Source of the DNA: CAWJTV01 sp963845695
GTDB taxonomy: Bacteria > Planctomycetota > Planctomycetia > Isosphaerales > Isosphaeraceae
NCBI GenBank assembly: GCA_963845695.1
Contig: CAWJTQ010000002.1
Span: 1,302,001 to 1,366,000 of the forward strand
Direction: 5' to 3'
Length of the DNA stretch: 64,000 nt
Shown: positions 18,580 through 26,372 of the stretch, in pieces
Position numbering within the stretch: position 1 is the first letter of the stretch
How the letters are laid out: every line of letters begins with the position of its first letter
Program-made: the position numbers and the translations under genes
Notes under the pieces: generated by a model
What the model saw: the letters and a program-made list of their open reading frames with translations, nothing else
The model's database searches: none
Told to the model about the DNA's origin: nothing

Positions 18580-19412
18580 TCAGGGGGATGGCTCACTGGC
18601 AAGCAATGCGTCTACGAGCCTGAAATATTCGTCCTTCCCGATCTCTCCCGAGAAAAACCGCACCATGAGCTGGTAATGCTGCCGCTTATTGATCGACATG
18701 GGCGGGTAATAATGGCCCGCAGGAAACGCGAATGGCCGGACCGCGTGGGGATTGGGAAAATACTCGAAGATGTATGCATTGGCGACCGTATCGGGCGGAC
18801 CCCAAAGCGTTTTCTCATCGTAGACCACGAGGCCGCTGACGTCGGGATAGCCATCGTCGCCGGCCCGGAACAGGCCCGAATCGGACGCATGCAGGCTTTT
18901 CATGACCGTGGAGACTTCCACGGGGTTGTTAAAAAAGCAGTAGCAGCCGACCACATAAGGGGCATTCAGCGATTTGGCCAACTCCTTATATTTGCCGCAT
19001 TTCTTCCAGATGGCCTGATAGAGCCGAAGCGACGCTCGGCCTCGTCAACGTCCGGACTGGCCCACCCTTTCGCAGCCATGTCCGCTTCGATGGCGGCTTC
19101 GGTTTTCTCATCGGCATGAAGATTGGTGATTTCGATCAGCGCGGCGAGCTCGCCTTGCCGACCGAGCACCGACCAATCGGGATCATGCACGCCGTATTTT
19201 TGATAGGCCCGCACCCGAAAATCGTTGCGGGCCAGGTAGGAGCCGAGGATCAGCTCCCTGAATGTATGGAAGAATTCCTGCTTGTGTTCGGCACCGGCAT
19301 TGGAGCGCAACTTCCGCCGGATCTTCGAGACCTCGGCTTCGTCCAGGTGCTGGAAGCAATCGTGGATACAGTCGTTGATACTGGAATTGCCCGCGAATTC
19401 TTCCCGCGTCAT
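18580..19412 (-). CDS. Unknown protein, possible PD-(D/E)XK nuclease fold, frameshifted
   Basis: About 277 residues after bridging one frameshift near 19020 (frame 1 ends DEAERRFGS, frame 2 continues YQAIWKKCGKYKELAKSLNA). The middle contains DPDWSVLGRQGELAALIEIT followed by the Lys-containing W..K..KYKEL and PYVVGCYCF, reminiscent of the D...(D/E)x(T/K) core of restriction-like nucleases. That assignment is inference from pattern only; the canonical Lys is replaced by Thr. It has no neighbour in operon and lies in the mobile island, between an IS21 end and a REP-like element. Confidence 0.55.
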
Positions 19413-19702
19413 CTTTGACCTCCGCGATGCCCCTGGAGCACGATTCGCTCATTCTATCTGGCGGTATGTCTAGATTATCTGACGCCTCCAAGCCCTACCA
19501 GGTTCGGCCGCCGTAGGTCCGAGGCTCCGCCATTCATTGCGGCTTTCGACTCAAACGCACCTGCCTGAGCTGTGCCCACGTTGCCGGCTGGCTATCACCC
19601 TGCGGCGAGCCCGACCGTCCCCTGCTGCAACGTCCGCGGTTTCCACTCCTAGCGTCTCTGCCATGCATTTCGCAGCCTCGGCGACCGGCTGCGATCGTTC
19701 GG

Positions 19703-20044
19703 CTACCTCCTGATAACCGCCAGCGCCACATTCTTCACCAGTGCGGAGCCGACCATGCAGCCAACCCCGGAGGCAGCGGCCACTCCGACGGTCCAGAGGC
19801 TTAGCGACGCCATATTGGCTGTGCCGAAGAGGACACCGGCGACGAGGCCCGCCGTTGCGATCAGGAATCCGCGTCCAACAGGGGGGTGAAACGGGGGGGG
19901 GTGAAACGGGGACGTAGCTAGTTTTCCATTCTGGTCGGCCCGGTAGTTCGTCGGCGTGACATTGGTCAACTCCTGATACCCGTGACTTCGGTTGATGATG
20001 ACTGTTGCCAACCCGCGCGACGATTGGTCGGCGGTCTCACACAA
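19703..20044 (-). other. Reading frame interrupted by REP-like element
   Basis: A 113-codon frame whose middle (PFHPPPFHPP) is REP sequence. The C-terminal part (FLIATAGLVAGVLFGTANMA, then WTVGVAAASGVGCMVGSALV) looks like two membrane helices, possibly the tail of a small membrane protein. The N-terminal part overlaps the end of the HEPN-like gene. Probably a relic. Confidence 0.25.
19879..19931. repeat. REP-like element
   Basis: On the minus strand reads GGAAAACTAGCTACGTCCCC followed by a GTTTCAC stretch, the same family as at 17630. The CCCCGTTTCAC part is duplicated. Confidence 0.65.
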
Positions 20045-20876
20045 TCCCCAGGGCCCCGGCGACCGTCAGAGGGAACCCGAACTTTCTCGAAACCGCATCG
20101 GCCTCCTCCTGAGGAGCGAAAAGCGTCGGATCGGATGCATGGACGGCCGTCAGAACCTCTGCCAACCGTTCGCCTGCTCTTTTGTTGATCTCTTTGGCTT
20201 GGTCATCCAAGTGAGCCTGGAGGAATCGCAGATCGTCCGAAGTCGGGAGCAGGATCCGAGGTGAAGAGAGCCGCTTCTTCGCCAGAAGTCTTAATCTCGT
20301 CGCATCGGATCGCGTGATCACTCCGACGTTATGGACGATCGTGTGCCGGAGCTGCCAGATCAGGTTCATGATCCGGAACGTGTCGCTGTTGGGTACAAAG
20401 ACATGGAAGACGGAATGGGCATCCGAGGGGTGCCGAAGATAGTCTTTGAAGCGATCATTGATGCCTTTGCAGTCCCGCCATGTGCCGGACTCGCAGAGAG
20501 CCTTGCCGGGCGATGAACCCGCGAAATGCGCCGCGAGCGAGCTGCCGCGCACTTGTGGCTCATCGAAACGCCCGTCGATCGTGCGATCGAACAAGTGATC
20601 GACGCAGACAGCGGCGAGGTCCTTGATGAATCGCTCGAAGGATTGGATCAGGTTCACCAGCACCATGTTGTTGAGCGCGACGAAATGCCCGTCCCTCACG
20701 GCGGCATAATGCGCGGTCGCCTTCAGCTTCCGCAGAACATATCGCCGCATGCTGACAGAAGCGTTGGACGAAAGGTTATAATGGCTGATCGGCGCCTCGG
20801 CCTCGGGGGGCAGCTCGCCGACATGATCGAGGATCTCGACGATCTTGGCCGAGAGATCGACGGGTTTTCGTGGCAT
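20037..20876 (-). CDS. HEPN-like protein with RxxxxH motif
   Basis: 279 residues, largely helical. The central region carries NLIWQLRHTIVHNVGVI, where RHTIVH fits the Rx4-6H motif of HEPN ribonucleases. The N-terminal part (VLVNLIQSFERFIKDLAAVC) resembles helices that precede the active site in HEPN families. HEPN proteins act as RNases in toxin-antitoxin and phage-defence systems; this role is inferred from the motif alone. The next gene upstream on the strand (20924-21307) is 47 bases away and may be a partner. Confidence 0.6.
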   Translation of the reverse strand: MPRKPVDLSAKIVEILDHVGELPPEAEAPISHYNLSSNASVSMRRYVLRKLKATAHYAAVRDGHFVALNNMVLVNLIQSFERFIKDLAAVCVDHLFDRTIDGRFDEPQVRGSSLAAHFAGSSPGKALCESGTWRDCKGINDRFKDYLRHPSDAHSVFHVFVPNSDTFRIMNLIWQLRHTIVHNVGVITRSDATRLRLLAKKRLSSPRILLPTSDDLRFLQAHLDDQAKEINKRAGERLAEVLTAVHASDPTLFAPQEEADAVSRKFGFPLTVAGALGIV

Positions 20877-20923
20877 CCGGCTACAGGCTCCGAGGGTGTG
20901 GGGATTCGTCCCGATCGCTGCCC

Positions 20924-21307
20924 CTACACGACGCCGGAGGACTCGCCGAGCGGCTCGTCTTCGATCAGCAACCAGTCGTTCGAGTCACCTTGCCACGACA
21001 GGTACAAGACCGGGACGCCGAGCTCTTCGCGCTCTACGAGACGAGACAGATCGTCGGGGACGACTTCCTCCCCATGACCGGCTTCGTTGGGGTCCGATAC
21101 CAGCAGCGGCTTGTTGATCTTACGCAACTCGCCCGCGAGCTCGTCGGGAGGACACGGGAACATCAACCGACTCATCAGCAAGGGGTCGCCGTCAACGGAC
21201 CACCAGGTTCCCTCTCCCTGCGCCTCAACCCATGACGCAAGATGGCCAGCTTGCACGAGGTAGTGAGGACTGTCCGCGATCCGCATAGTTGCCGGTCTCG
21301 GCTGCAT
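20924..21307 (-). CDS. Small acidic protein of unknown function
   Basis: Up to 127 residues, acidic, with no signal or membrane segment. It contains LVQAGHLASWVEAQGEGTWW and VPVLYLSWQGDSNDWLLIED, a mixed alpha/beta composition. Start at 21307 or 21286. It is immediately upstream of the HEPN-like gene. Small acidic proteins next to HEPN genes can be antitoxins or immunity proteins; that is speculation here. Confidence 0.55.
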   Translation of the reverse strand: MQPRPATMRIADSPHYLVQAGHLASWVEAQGEGTWWSVDGDPLLMSRLMFPCPPDELAGELRKINKPLLVSDPNEAGHGEEVVPDDLSRLVEREELGVPVLYLSWQGDSNDWLLIEDEPLGESSGVV

Positions 21308-21459
21308 ACCTTTATGCCTTTACCCTTTGAGAGATAACCGGAGTCTTGGTCTTCCTCGCCATCCTATCCCATCTTACAGCGTTCCCCGGTTGGGGCCAAG
21401 CGAGTGTTCGTCATCGAGCCCCTTGACCGGAGCCGGTCTACGGCGATGGTGAGGACCGG

Positions 21460-21557
21460 GAGCGGGAACGACCCAGAACAGGGACGACCCGGAACGGGGA
21501 CGAAGCTAGTGGGCCAGGAAACGGGGCCAGGAAACGGGGCCGCACCTAGTTTTCCAT
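21460..21557. repeat. REP-like element, duplicated core
   Basis: On the minus strand GGAAAACTAGGTGCGGCCCC followed by two copies of GTTTCCTGGCCCC-type sequence, then CTAGCTTCGTCCCCGTTCC. Same family as 17630 and 19879. It abuts the 3' end of the next gene. Confidence 0.65.
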
Positions 21558-21570
21558 GGGCTGCCCCCAT

Positions 21571-22096
21571 TCAGCCTCCCAACGTGGAATCGTCCAGCAG
21601 CGGCGCGAGCCTCGTCGCCCAGTCACCCTTCAGGTGCTTCTGGAACTCCGGATCGCGGCGGCAGATCTCGGCGCCGAGGGGTTCCAGGTCGTCCTTCGGG
21701 ACCCGCCCAATGCGCCGGCTGGCGTCGGCCAGGATCGCCGCGGCGAGCCGAACGGTCAACTCGGGTGTGAGTCCGAGGATCTCATAGTGACGCGCACCCA
21801 GAAACAGGTCCAGATCCGCGCGGTACGTGGGCGACCGCCAAGCCCAATTCTTCGGCCAGCGCCGAGGAAAACACGAGGTAGTCAACAGGACGGCGATCCT
21901 TGCGGCAGGTCAAGGCAAAGCGGACGGCCGCTTCGCGCGGGTCGTCCTCGGCCTCGACGCGAAACACCGACAGACCGTCCTCATACGGTTTGAGCCTGAG
22001 GTCGGTCGCGGCATCGGCAACGTGACCCGGGTCGTCCGCGACTCGGTCGGCGACCCAGCGGCTCCGATTGGCAATTCTGAGGAGCAGCCTCGGCTC
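21571..22096 (-). CDS. Unknown protein, frameshifted, start unresolved
   Basis: Protein-like sequence in two frames: first RLLLRIANRSRWVADRVADD and RKDRRPVDYLVFSSALAEEL, then after a shift near 21840 ADLDLFLGARHYEILGLTPE and PKDDLEPLGAEICRRDPEFQ to the stop. Bridging gives about 170 residues. There is no acceptable start codon downstream of the HEAT gene's stop, so either a start is hidden by another indel or the two are one protein. The function is unknown. A REP-like element follows directly. Confidence 0.5.
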
Positions 22097-22667
22097 AGGA
22101 CCGCCCGGCTTGGAGCCGCGTGAGTTCCCTCTGGATCGTCTGCCGCACCTCGGCGTCCGTCTCGTCGCGCAGACGGTGCTCCAGCCATCGGACAGCCCGC
22201 TCAGGTCTGATGAGGCGCATGGCCCCGGCGGCCGCCTCGCGCACGTCGGAATCCTCATCCTGGAGAAGGTCCGCGAGGGCGAGCTCCTCCTGAGCGGCTT
22301 CCACTCGCAAGGTCGGGTTCGACTCGCTCAACGAGTCCAGGGCCCAGAGCAGGCAGAGCGCCTGGTCGCGAGAGGCTCCGCGCGACAACTCTTCGAAGAC
22401 CGGAGCGAGGATGATCTCGCCGAGGTCTGCCAGCAGGGAGGCGACCCCGTGGAGCGTCTCGAGGTGGAATTCGTCTCGCAGACGATGGATGAGCCACCGG
22501 ACGCCCTCCTCGCCGCTCGACCGCCAAAAGTGGAGCGACTCGTCCTGGAGGTCGCATGCGGCCAGGGGACCTTTCCAGGCGCCGAGGGGACTGTAATCAC
22601 GCTCTGCCTCTGATGGGGAGAACGTGGTCCGCGGCTCCCCCGACTCGGTCAGTGCAAACGCTGCCAT
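22095..22667 (-). CDS. HEAT-repeat-like protein
   Basis: 190 residues built of helical pairs typical of HEAT/PBS-lyase repeats: EEGVRWLIHRLRDEFHLETL, LHGVASLLADLGEIILAPVF, DEDSDVREAAAGAMRLIRPE and AVRWLEHRLRDETDAEVRQT. It is likely a protein-protein scaffold in the cytoplasm. A GGAGGG lies just before the ATG. It sits in a run of small minus-strand genes (23913 down to 21571) that may be one operon. Similar HEAT proteins often accompany immunity or effector genes, but no toxin domain is visible here. Confidence 0.7.
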   Translation of the reverse strand: MAAFALTESGEPRTTFSPSEAERDYSPLGAWKGPLAACDLQDESLHFWRSSGEEGVRWLIHRLRDEFHLETLHGVASLLADLGEIILAPVFEELSRGASRDQALCLLWALDSLSESNPTLRVEAAQEELALADLLQDEDSDVREAAAGAMRLIRPERAVRWLEHRLRDETDAEVRQTIQRELTRLQAGRS

Positions 22668-22745
22668 CCCTCCGCACTCCCCTTTTCCTCGATGGCCTGG
22701 CGACGGCTGCCAGGCCCGTTCTTTCTCCCGAGTCTACCGGCCTCG

Positions 22746-22967
22746 TCATTCGGCCCACGGGTCAGCAATCGGGACAGACGTGCTCCGACCGGCGTAAACC
22801 AGCTTCACGCGGATCGTCCCAGTCGGTCGATCCGGTGCAACCTCGATCATCAGGTCGTCGTTGAGGATGGACATCACGTCGGCCGCCGGCAAGGAATCGA
22901 CCGGTGCGACCCGGAACAGTTCCACGACCATGGTGGTCTCGTGATCCAGTGGCAAGGGTTCCGGCAT
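22746..22967 (-). CDS. 73-residue protein of unknown function
   Basis: Small acidic protein (MPEPLPLDHETTMVVELFRV, then DDLMIEVAPDRPTGTIRVKL) with a strong AGGAGGAGGG ribosome binding site upstream. It sits between the HEAT gene and two further small genes on the same strand. No family was recognised. Confidence 0.6.
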   Translation of the reverse strand: MPEPLPLDHETTMVVELFRVAPVDSLPAADVMSILNDDLMIEVAPDRPTGTIRVKLVYAGRSTSVPIADPWAE

Positions 22968-22992
22968 GATTCGTTGCCCTCCTCCTCTTTGT

Positions 22993-23295
22993 TCAGGATA
23001 CCTGTCCGAGGGAAAGATCGAAAGCCGTTTCCATGTCGGGAAAAGTCGGTGTCAGGAAAAAGTCGGTGTCAGACACGAGGAATAGTCCCGACGGCGAACA
23101 TCCAGGCGCTGCGAAACAAGTCGGAGCGGAGGAGCTTCTCCTCGACGGTCCCACACCGGAGCGGAACTGCGTGCGCGGTGATCGTCTTGGCTCCCAGGCT
23201 CCCAGGATATCTTCCTGAAAGTGCTGGACAGCCGTGGCTGGCACGACATGCTCCGCCCGAAGGAAATACGGGACGACCGACTCCGGCTCAGTCAT
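22993..23295 (-). CDS. Small protein, probably truncated by REP-like element
   Basis: The N-terminal 50 residues (TEPESVVPYFLRAEHVVPAT, AVQHFQEDILGAWEPRRSP) look real and start with an ATGA overlap to the preceding gene's stop. The C-terminal part after about 23090 (LVSDTDFFLTPTFPD) is translated REP sequence, so the 3' end of the gene is probably lost. Function unknown. Confidence 0.45.
   Translation of the reverse strand: MTEPESVVPYFLRAEHVVPATAVQHFQEDILGAWEPRRSPRTQFRSGVGPSRRSSSAPTCFAAPGCSPSGLFLVSDTDFFLTPTFPDMETAFDLSLGQVS
23036..23077. repeat. REP-like GTCGGTGTCAG repeat, two copies
   Basis: GGAAAAGTCGGTGTCA is followed at once by GGAAAAAGTCGGTGTCAGAC. GGTGTCAGACAC cores are a common REP signature. 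Confidence 0.65.
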
Positions 23296-23590
23296 CGTAC
23301 CTCAGTTCGAGCTCGTTGTAGCGGACGACCCTGTCCTCCTCGTCGAACCACACATTGCGATCTTCGGGATAGATCACATTCCAGAGATCGACGATCTCCT
23401 CCGGCTCGATCCCCTGGCGGATGTGGTCAACGATGTATCTGACCAGAGGCGAACGGGCCGGTTCCGTCGCGTCGGGGGCCTGGCGATCGGGGAATAGCTC
23501 GGTGTAGATCTCCGCAAGGACGTGGGATTGGGCCTGTTCGATGGCTTTGACCAGCCGATCGATCGCTTCTCCTGTCGTGATCATCGGCAT
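23288..23590 (-). CDS. 100-residue protein of unknown function
   Basis: Start at 23590, with GGAGGTG eight bases upstream; the longer frame above it is a shadow of the previous gene. Sequence: MPMITTGEAIDRLVKAIEQA, then EIYTELFPDRQAPD, RYIVDHIRQGIEPEEIVDLW and an acidic C-terminus. All alpha, acidic, cytoplasmic. Its start overlaps the stop of 23581-23913 and its stop overlaps the next start, so three genes are tightly coupled. Confidence 0.65.
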   Translation of the reverse strand: MPMITTGEAIDRLVKAIEQAQSHVLAEIYTELFPDRQAPDATEPARSPLVRYIVDHIRQGIEPEEIVDLWNVIYPEDRNVWFDEEDRVVRYNELELRYDD

Positions 23591-23913
23591 GCAAACACCT
23601 CCGCTTTGCTTGAGATCGGCCTTGGCTCTCCTCCCGCCGGACTCTGTGCCGTGATCGGGTGATCGCCGACTCGGCCGACGACCGGGTGAGCGATGTCGAG
23701 GAGTTTGTAGAGGTAATCGCCCAGCGCGTCGGCCTTGAGATACAGGGAGTGGTACGCGGTTCCACCTTCGGTGCTCGTCTTGACGGTGGCCTCCACGGCA
23801 TTGTTTGTCCGTCCACCGAGCAGCGCGGCCTGCTGCTTCAAGATCGCGACGGGCTCGGGGTCGGTCGCGTCGCTGATCTCCGAGGGCCAATAGTTTTCGG
23901 TCGCGTCAACCAT
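23581..23913 (-). CDS. 110-residue protein of unknown function
   Basis: First gene of the small minus-strand operon, with GGAGGTG before its ATG. It has a helical pattern (ATDPEPVAILKQQAALLGGR) and a possible beta part (GTAYHSLYLKADALGDYLYK). No family was recognised. The genes around it (23288, 22993, 22746, 22095, 21571) run in the same direction with short gaps. Confidence 0.6.
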   Translation of the reverse strand: MVDATENYWPSEISDATDPEPVAILKQQAALLGGRTNNAVEATVKTSTEGGTAYHSLYLKADALGDYLYKLLDIAHPVVGRVGDHPITAQSPAGGEPRPISSKAEVFACR

Positions 23914-24166
23914 GGTTCTTCACCTCCGGTGGTAGGTCCAAGTCGAATACGAGGGAGAAGGTCGGAAAACGCGATGACCCAATGACGGCCGGCCTCCCGA
24001 ATGAGGGGAAGAGCGCCGGTCGGACCGGGGGGGGAACGGGGACATTTCGGATTCACCCGGTGGGCTGGTGCGCTGGCCGGTATCCGTTGAATCCGATAGA
24101 ATTTGGGATGCGAGCCTGACTGATTCCGACGGCTGGTACTGCTACCGCTGCCAAAGGAGGACCCGG

Positions 24167-24436
24167 ATGAGTCTCTCGATTGCCGAAGCTCTGGAACAGG
24201 TCAACTTGGAGCCAGGGCATGTCTACAGTTGTCAGGTCAAGGGGCACTGGGTTGAGCTGCGGGTGCTACCGTCCGGTGAACGTCCGAAGCCGGCGCTCAT
24301 CGACGAGTCCGACGTCATGCTGGATCCGTGGGTCCAGTTACCGCGGCCGGCACCAGCGTTTCGAGTGCTGGGTCAGTACGGTCCGCCACTCCAGCCTTAC
24401 ATCCCGGAGATCCCTAGTGACGAGGATGAGTCATGA
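24167..24436 (+). CDS. 89-residue protein of unknown function
   Basis: Starts at 24167 after a perfect AGGAGG. MSLSIAEALEQVNLEPGHVY followed by CQVKGHWVELRVLPSGERPK: a small beta-rich protein with a Pro-rich C-terminus. It overlaps the next gene's start (ATGA), so the two are an operon, divergent from the 23.9 kb operon across 253 bases. Function unknown. Confidence 0.65.
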   Translation: MSLSIAEALEQVNLEPGHVYSCQVKGHWVELRVLPSGERPKPALIDESDVMLDPWVQLPRPAPAFRVLGQYGPPLQPYIPEIPSDEDES

Positions 24437-24937
24437 TCTACCGGCTGCCGGGGGTCGGCGAACCGATCGACCAGGGGGATATCTTCCAAGGATGCCCAAC
24501 GTTATCCCTGGGAGGACTTTGATGTCGAGGGGCTCCGCCCACCAGCAATCCGTGTCGCGATGAACCGTGTGCTGGTCCTCACCCAGACCTGTGACTTGGC
24601 GAATCAGAAGGCATTGTTCATCAACGTCGCGGTCTTGCTCGATGCTCAGATGCTTGTCAACCAGGGTTTGCTCAAGAAGAACGACATCCGTGGGCCAATT
24701 CGGGCCGGGCGTGTCTTCGGCTGGTACTTCCTGCCCAGGTGCGACGACTTGGGCCTGCCTGAGATGATCGTGGATTTGAGGCAATTGCACACGGCGGAGC
24801 CCGACCTTCTCATGGCCCTTTGCGAGCGCGGCCAAGGCCGCGCCAGGCTCCTCTGCCCCTATCGGGAACACCTGGCCAAGCACTTCGCTGATACCTTCAG
24901 CCGCCTTGGGCTCCCTGAGCCCTATGAAACGGAATGA
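24433..24937 (+). CDS. Unknown protein with TQTCDLANQK motif, frameshifted
   Basis: Begins MIYRLPGVGEPIDQGDIFQG; after about codon 24 (near 24495) the frame must slip by one base to continue WEDFDVEGLRPPAIRVAMNR and then VLVLTQTCDLANQKALFINV. It ends SRLGLPEPYETE at 24937. The T-x-T-C-D-L core with a Lys shortly after recurs in uncharacterised bacterial proteins I recall, but I cannot name the family. It is coupled to 24167-24436. About 168 residues. A REP-like element follows 12 bases after the stop. Confidence 0.5.
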
Positions 24938-24948
24938 GCTCCGTGCGG

Positions 24949-25011
24949 GGGACCGGAAACAGGCACGTAGTTCGTTTTCCATGCGGGGAGAAGGTCGGAG
25001 TCAGACACCCG
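24949..25011. repeat. REP-like element at gene end
   Basis: On the minus strand GGAAAACGAACTACGTGCCT followed by GTTTCCGG, a diverged copy of the 17630 family; next to it GTCGGAGTCAGACACC, like the 23036 element. Confidence 0.55.
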
Positions 25012-26372
25012 GACTTCCCGCACCGTTCCCGGACCCGGCGGAGCGCCTCCGGAAGCTCGATGGTGAGTTTCTCGCTCATTGGGTCGAGACTCCCGATCCC
25101 CGTGCCTTGCCAAACCAACCGGCAAAGTCCATCGCTCCATGGCCATTCCGCACACCTCCGATGTTACCACTCCGCCACTCCGCCGGTAGTTCGACTGGGC
25201 CGGTACCGTCCACCTCTACCAGGATCGTTTTTCATTCCTTCCCTGGGAGCCAGGTCGCGCTTCCGACACCATGAAAGAATCAAGGGTGCAAAACAGGTGA
25301 GGAACCGCTCTCACGCGTCCTCATCAACTGGCCGGCGCTGCCGGCGAACCAGCAGGCACTCGTGGGTTGTAGACAACATGATTCGCCTCAGATCGAGTGC
25401 TTTGTGATACGGACGAACAGGTATGGGTGGATGCAAACAGCCAGGGAACGTCATGAAAGCGAGATCCAGAAAAATCTGTTAACGAAGCGCAAGGTTTTGA
25501 GAGAAGGCAGGTGGTTCTCTCTTGGGAGCGATCGATGGTCGGCTCTGGCAGTTATTTGTGTCATCAATATCGGTACGCCACGGAACGAAACTGTGACCAG
25601 GTCGTCGTCTTCAAGCGACCTTGGGAATGATCGGCGTCGGTAGTCGAAAGGGCCTGGAAGGTATCAGCCAATTGATCGACCGTAACTGTTATTAAAAATT
25701 CCTGATTTGGTGAAATGAATATGCAAAATGTGTGTGGCAAGCTAAAGGAGTTCCTCCTGGTCCTGTCTTGCGTGAGGGAACAGGAGCGAAATCGAAACCT
25801 CTTCCATGACAATCGGTTGCGACTGACTCAACCGCATTGAGGCAATTTAAGGATCGCGTGACATGCTCACGCCCTCGAATCCATGTGTTCAAGCGGCAGA
25901 CGATTCTTTCCTACGGTAGCGAGTCCCTATGGCCGGCGCGATGCCTTTGGAGAAAGGCGATGAAGGTCGCTGAAAGGTTGCGATGCTCGCCTCGCGCACA
26001 GCCTGGTAATGGGTGAGTGTTTAATCTCTAGGCCATTTATTTTTTGACCATACTCTTGCAAACGGCCGATCGGCTGGAGTCTAATCAGAAGTCAAATCCA
26101 TTCTTCCAGTTTTCGGGTCGGCGAAGGATCGCTAATTGATTAGGAGATGTGGTTTTTCATCGCATCTTTGTGGCGCCCTCCAGGCAAGGGAGGCGGGTGT
26201 GCGAGCAAAAACAATCCATGCAAATAAGGAAGCGGCGAGGCGAGTGAATCGGCGGGCAGCACCGTTTTCATGAGGAAGAGTGATGCGTCGGGGGACCAAA
26301 GGAGCCGGCATTGTCCGGCAATCTTTGGTTTTCCCTTATGTGTGGAGCTCTTGAGTCGGCTGGGGAGAAGAC
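25012..26372. other. 1.3-kb intergenic region, no gene seen
   Basis: Between the accessory island and the RND pump. No supported coding or RNA gene. Base composition is less GC-rich than its surroundings after 25400. The pump promoter presumably lies near the right end, but no element was assigned. Confidence 0.45.

Noticed and set aside
22988..23090. Terminal part of the 22993-23295 protein as a genuine domain
   Set aside because: Its residues are translated REP sequence shared with other loci.
24431..24982. 183-codon minus-strand frame
   Set aside because: Shadow of the plus-strand TQTCDL protein, which has an ATGA-coupled start.
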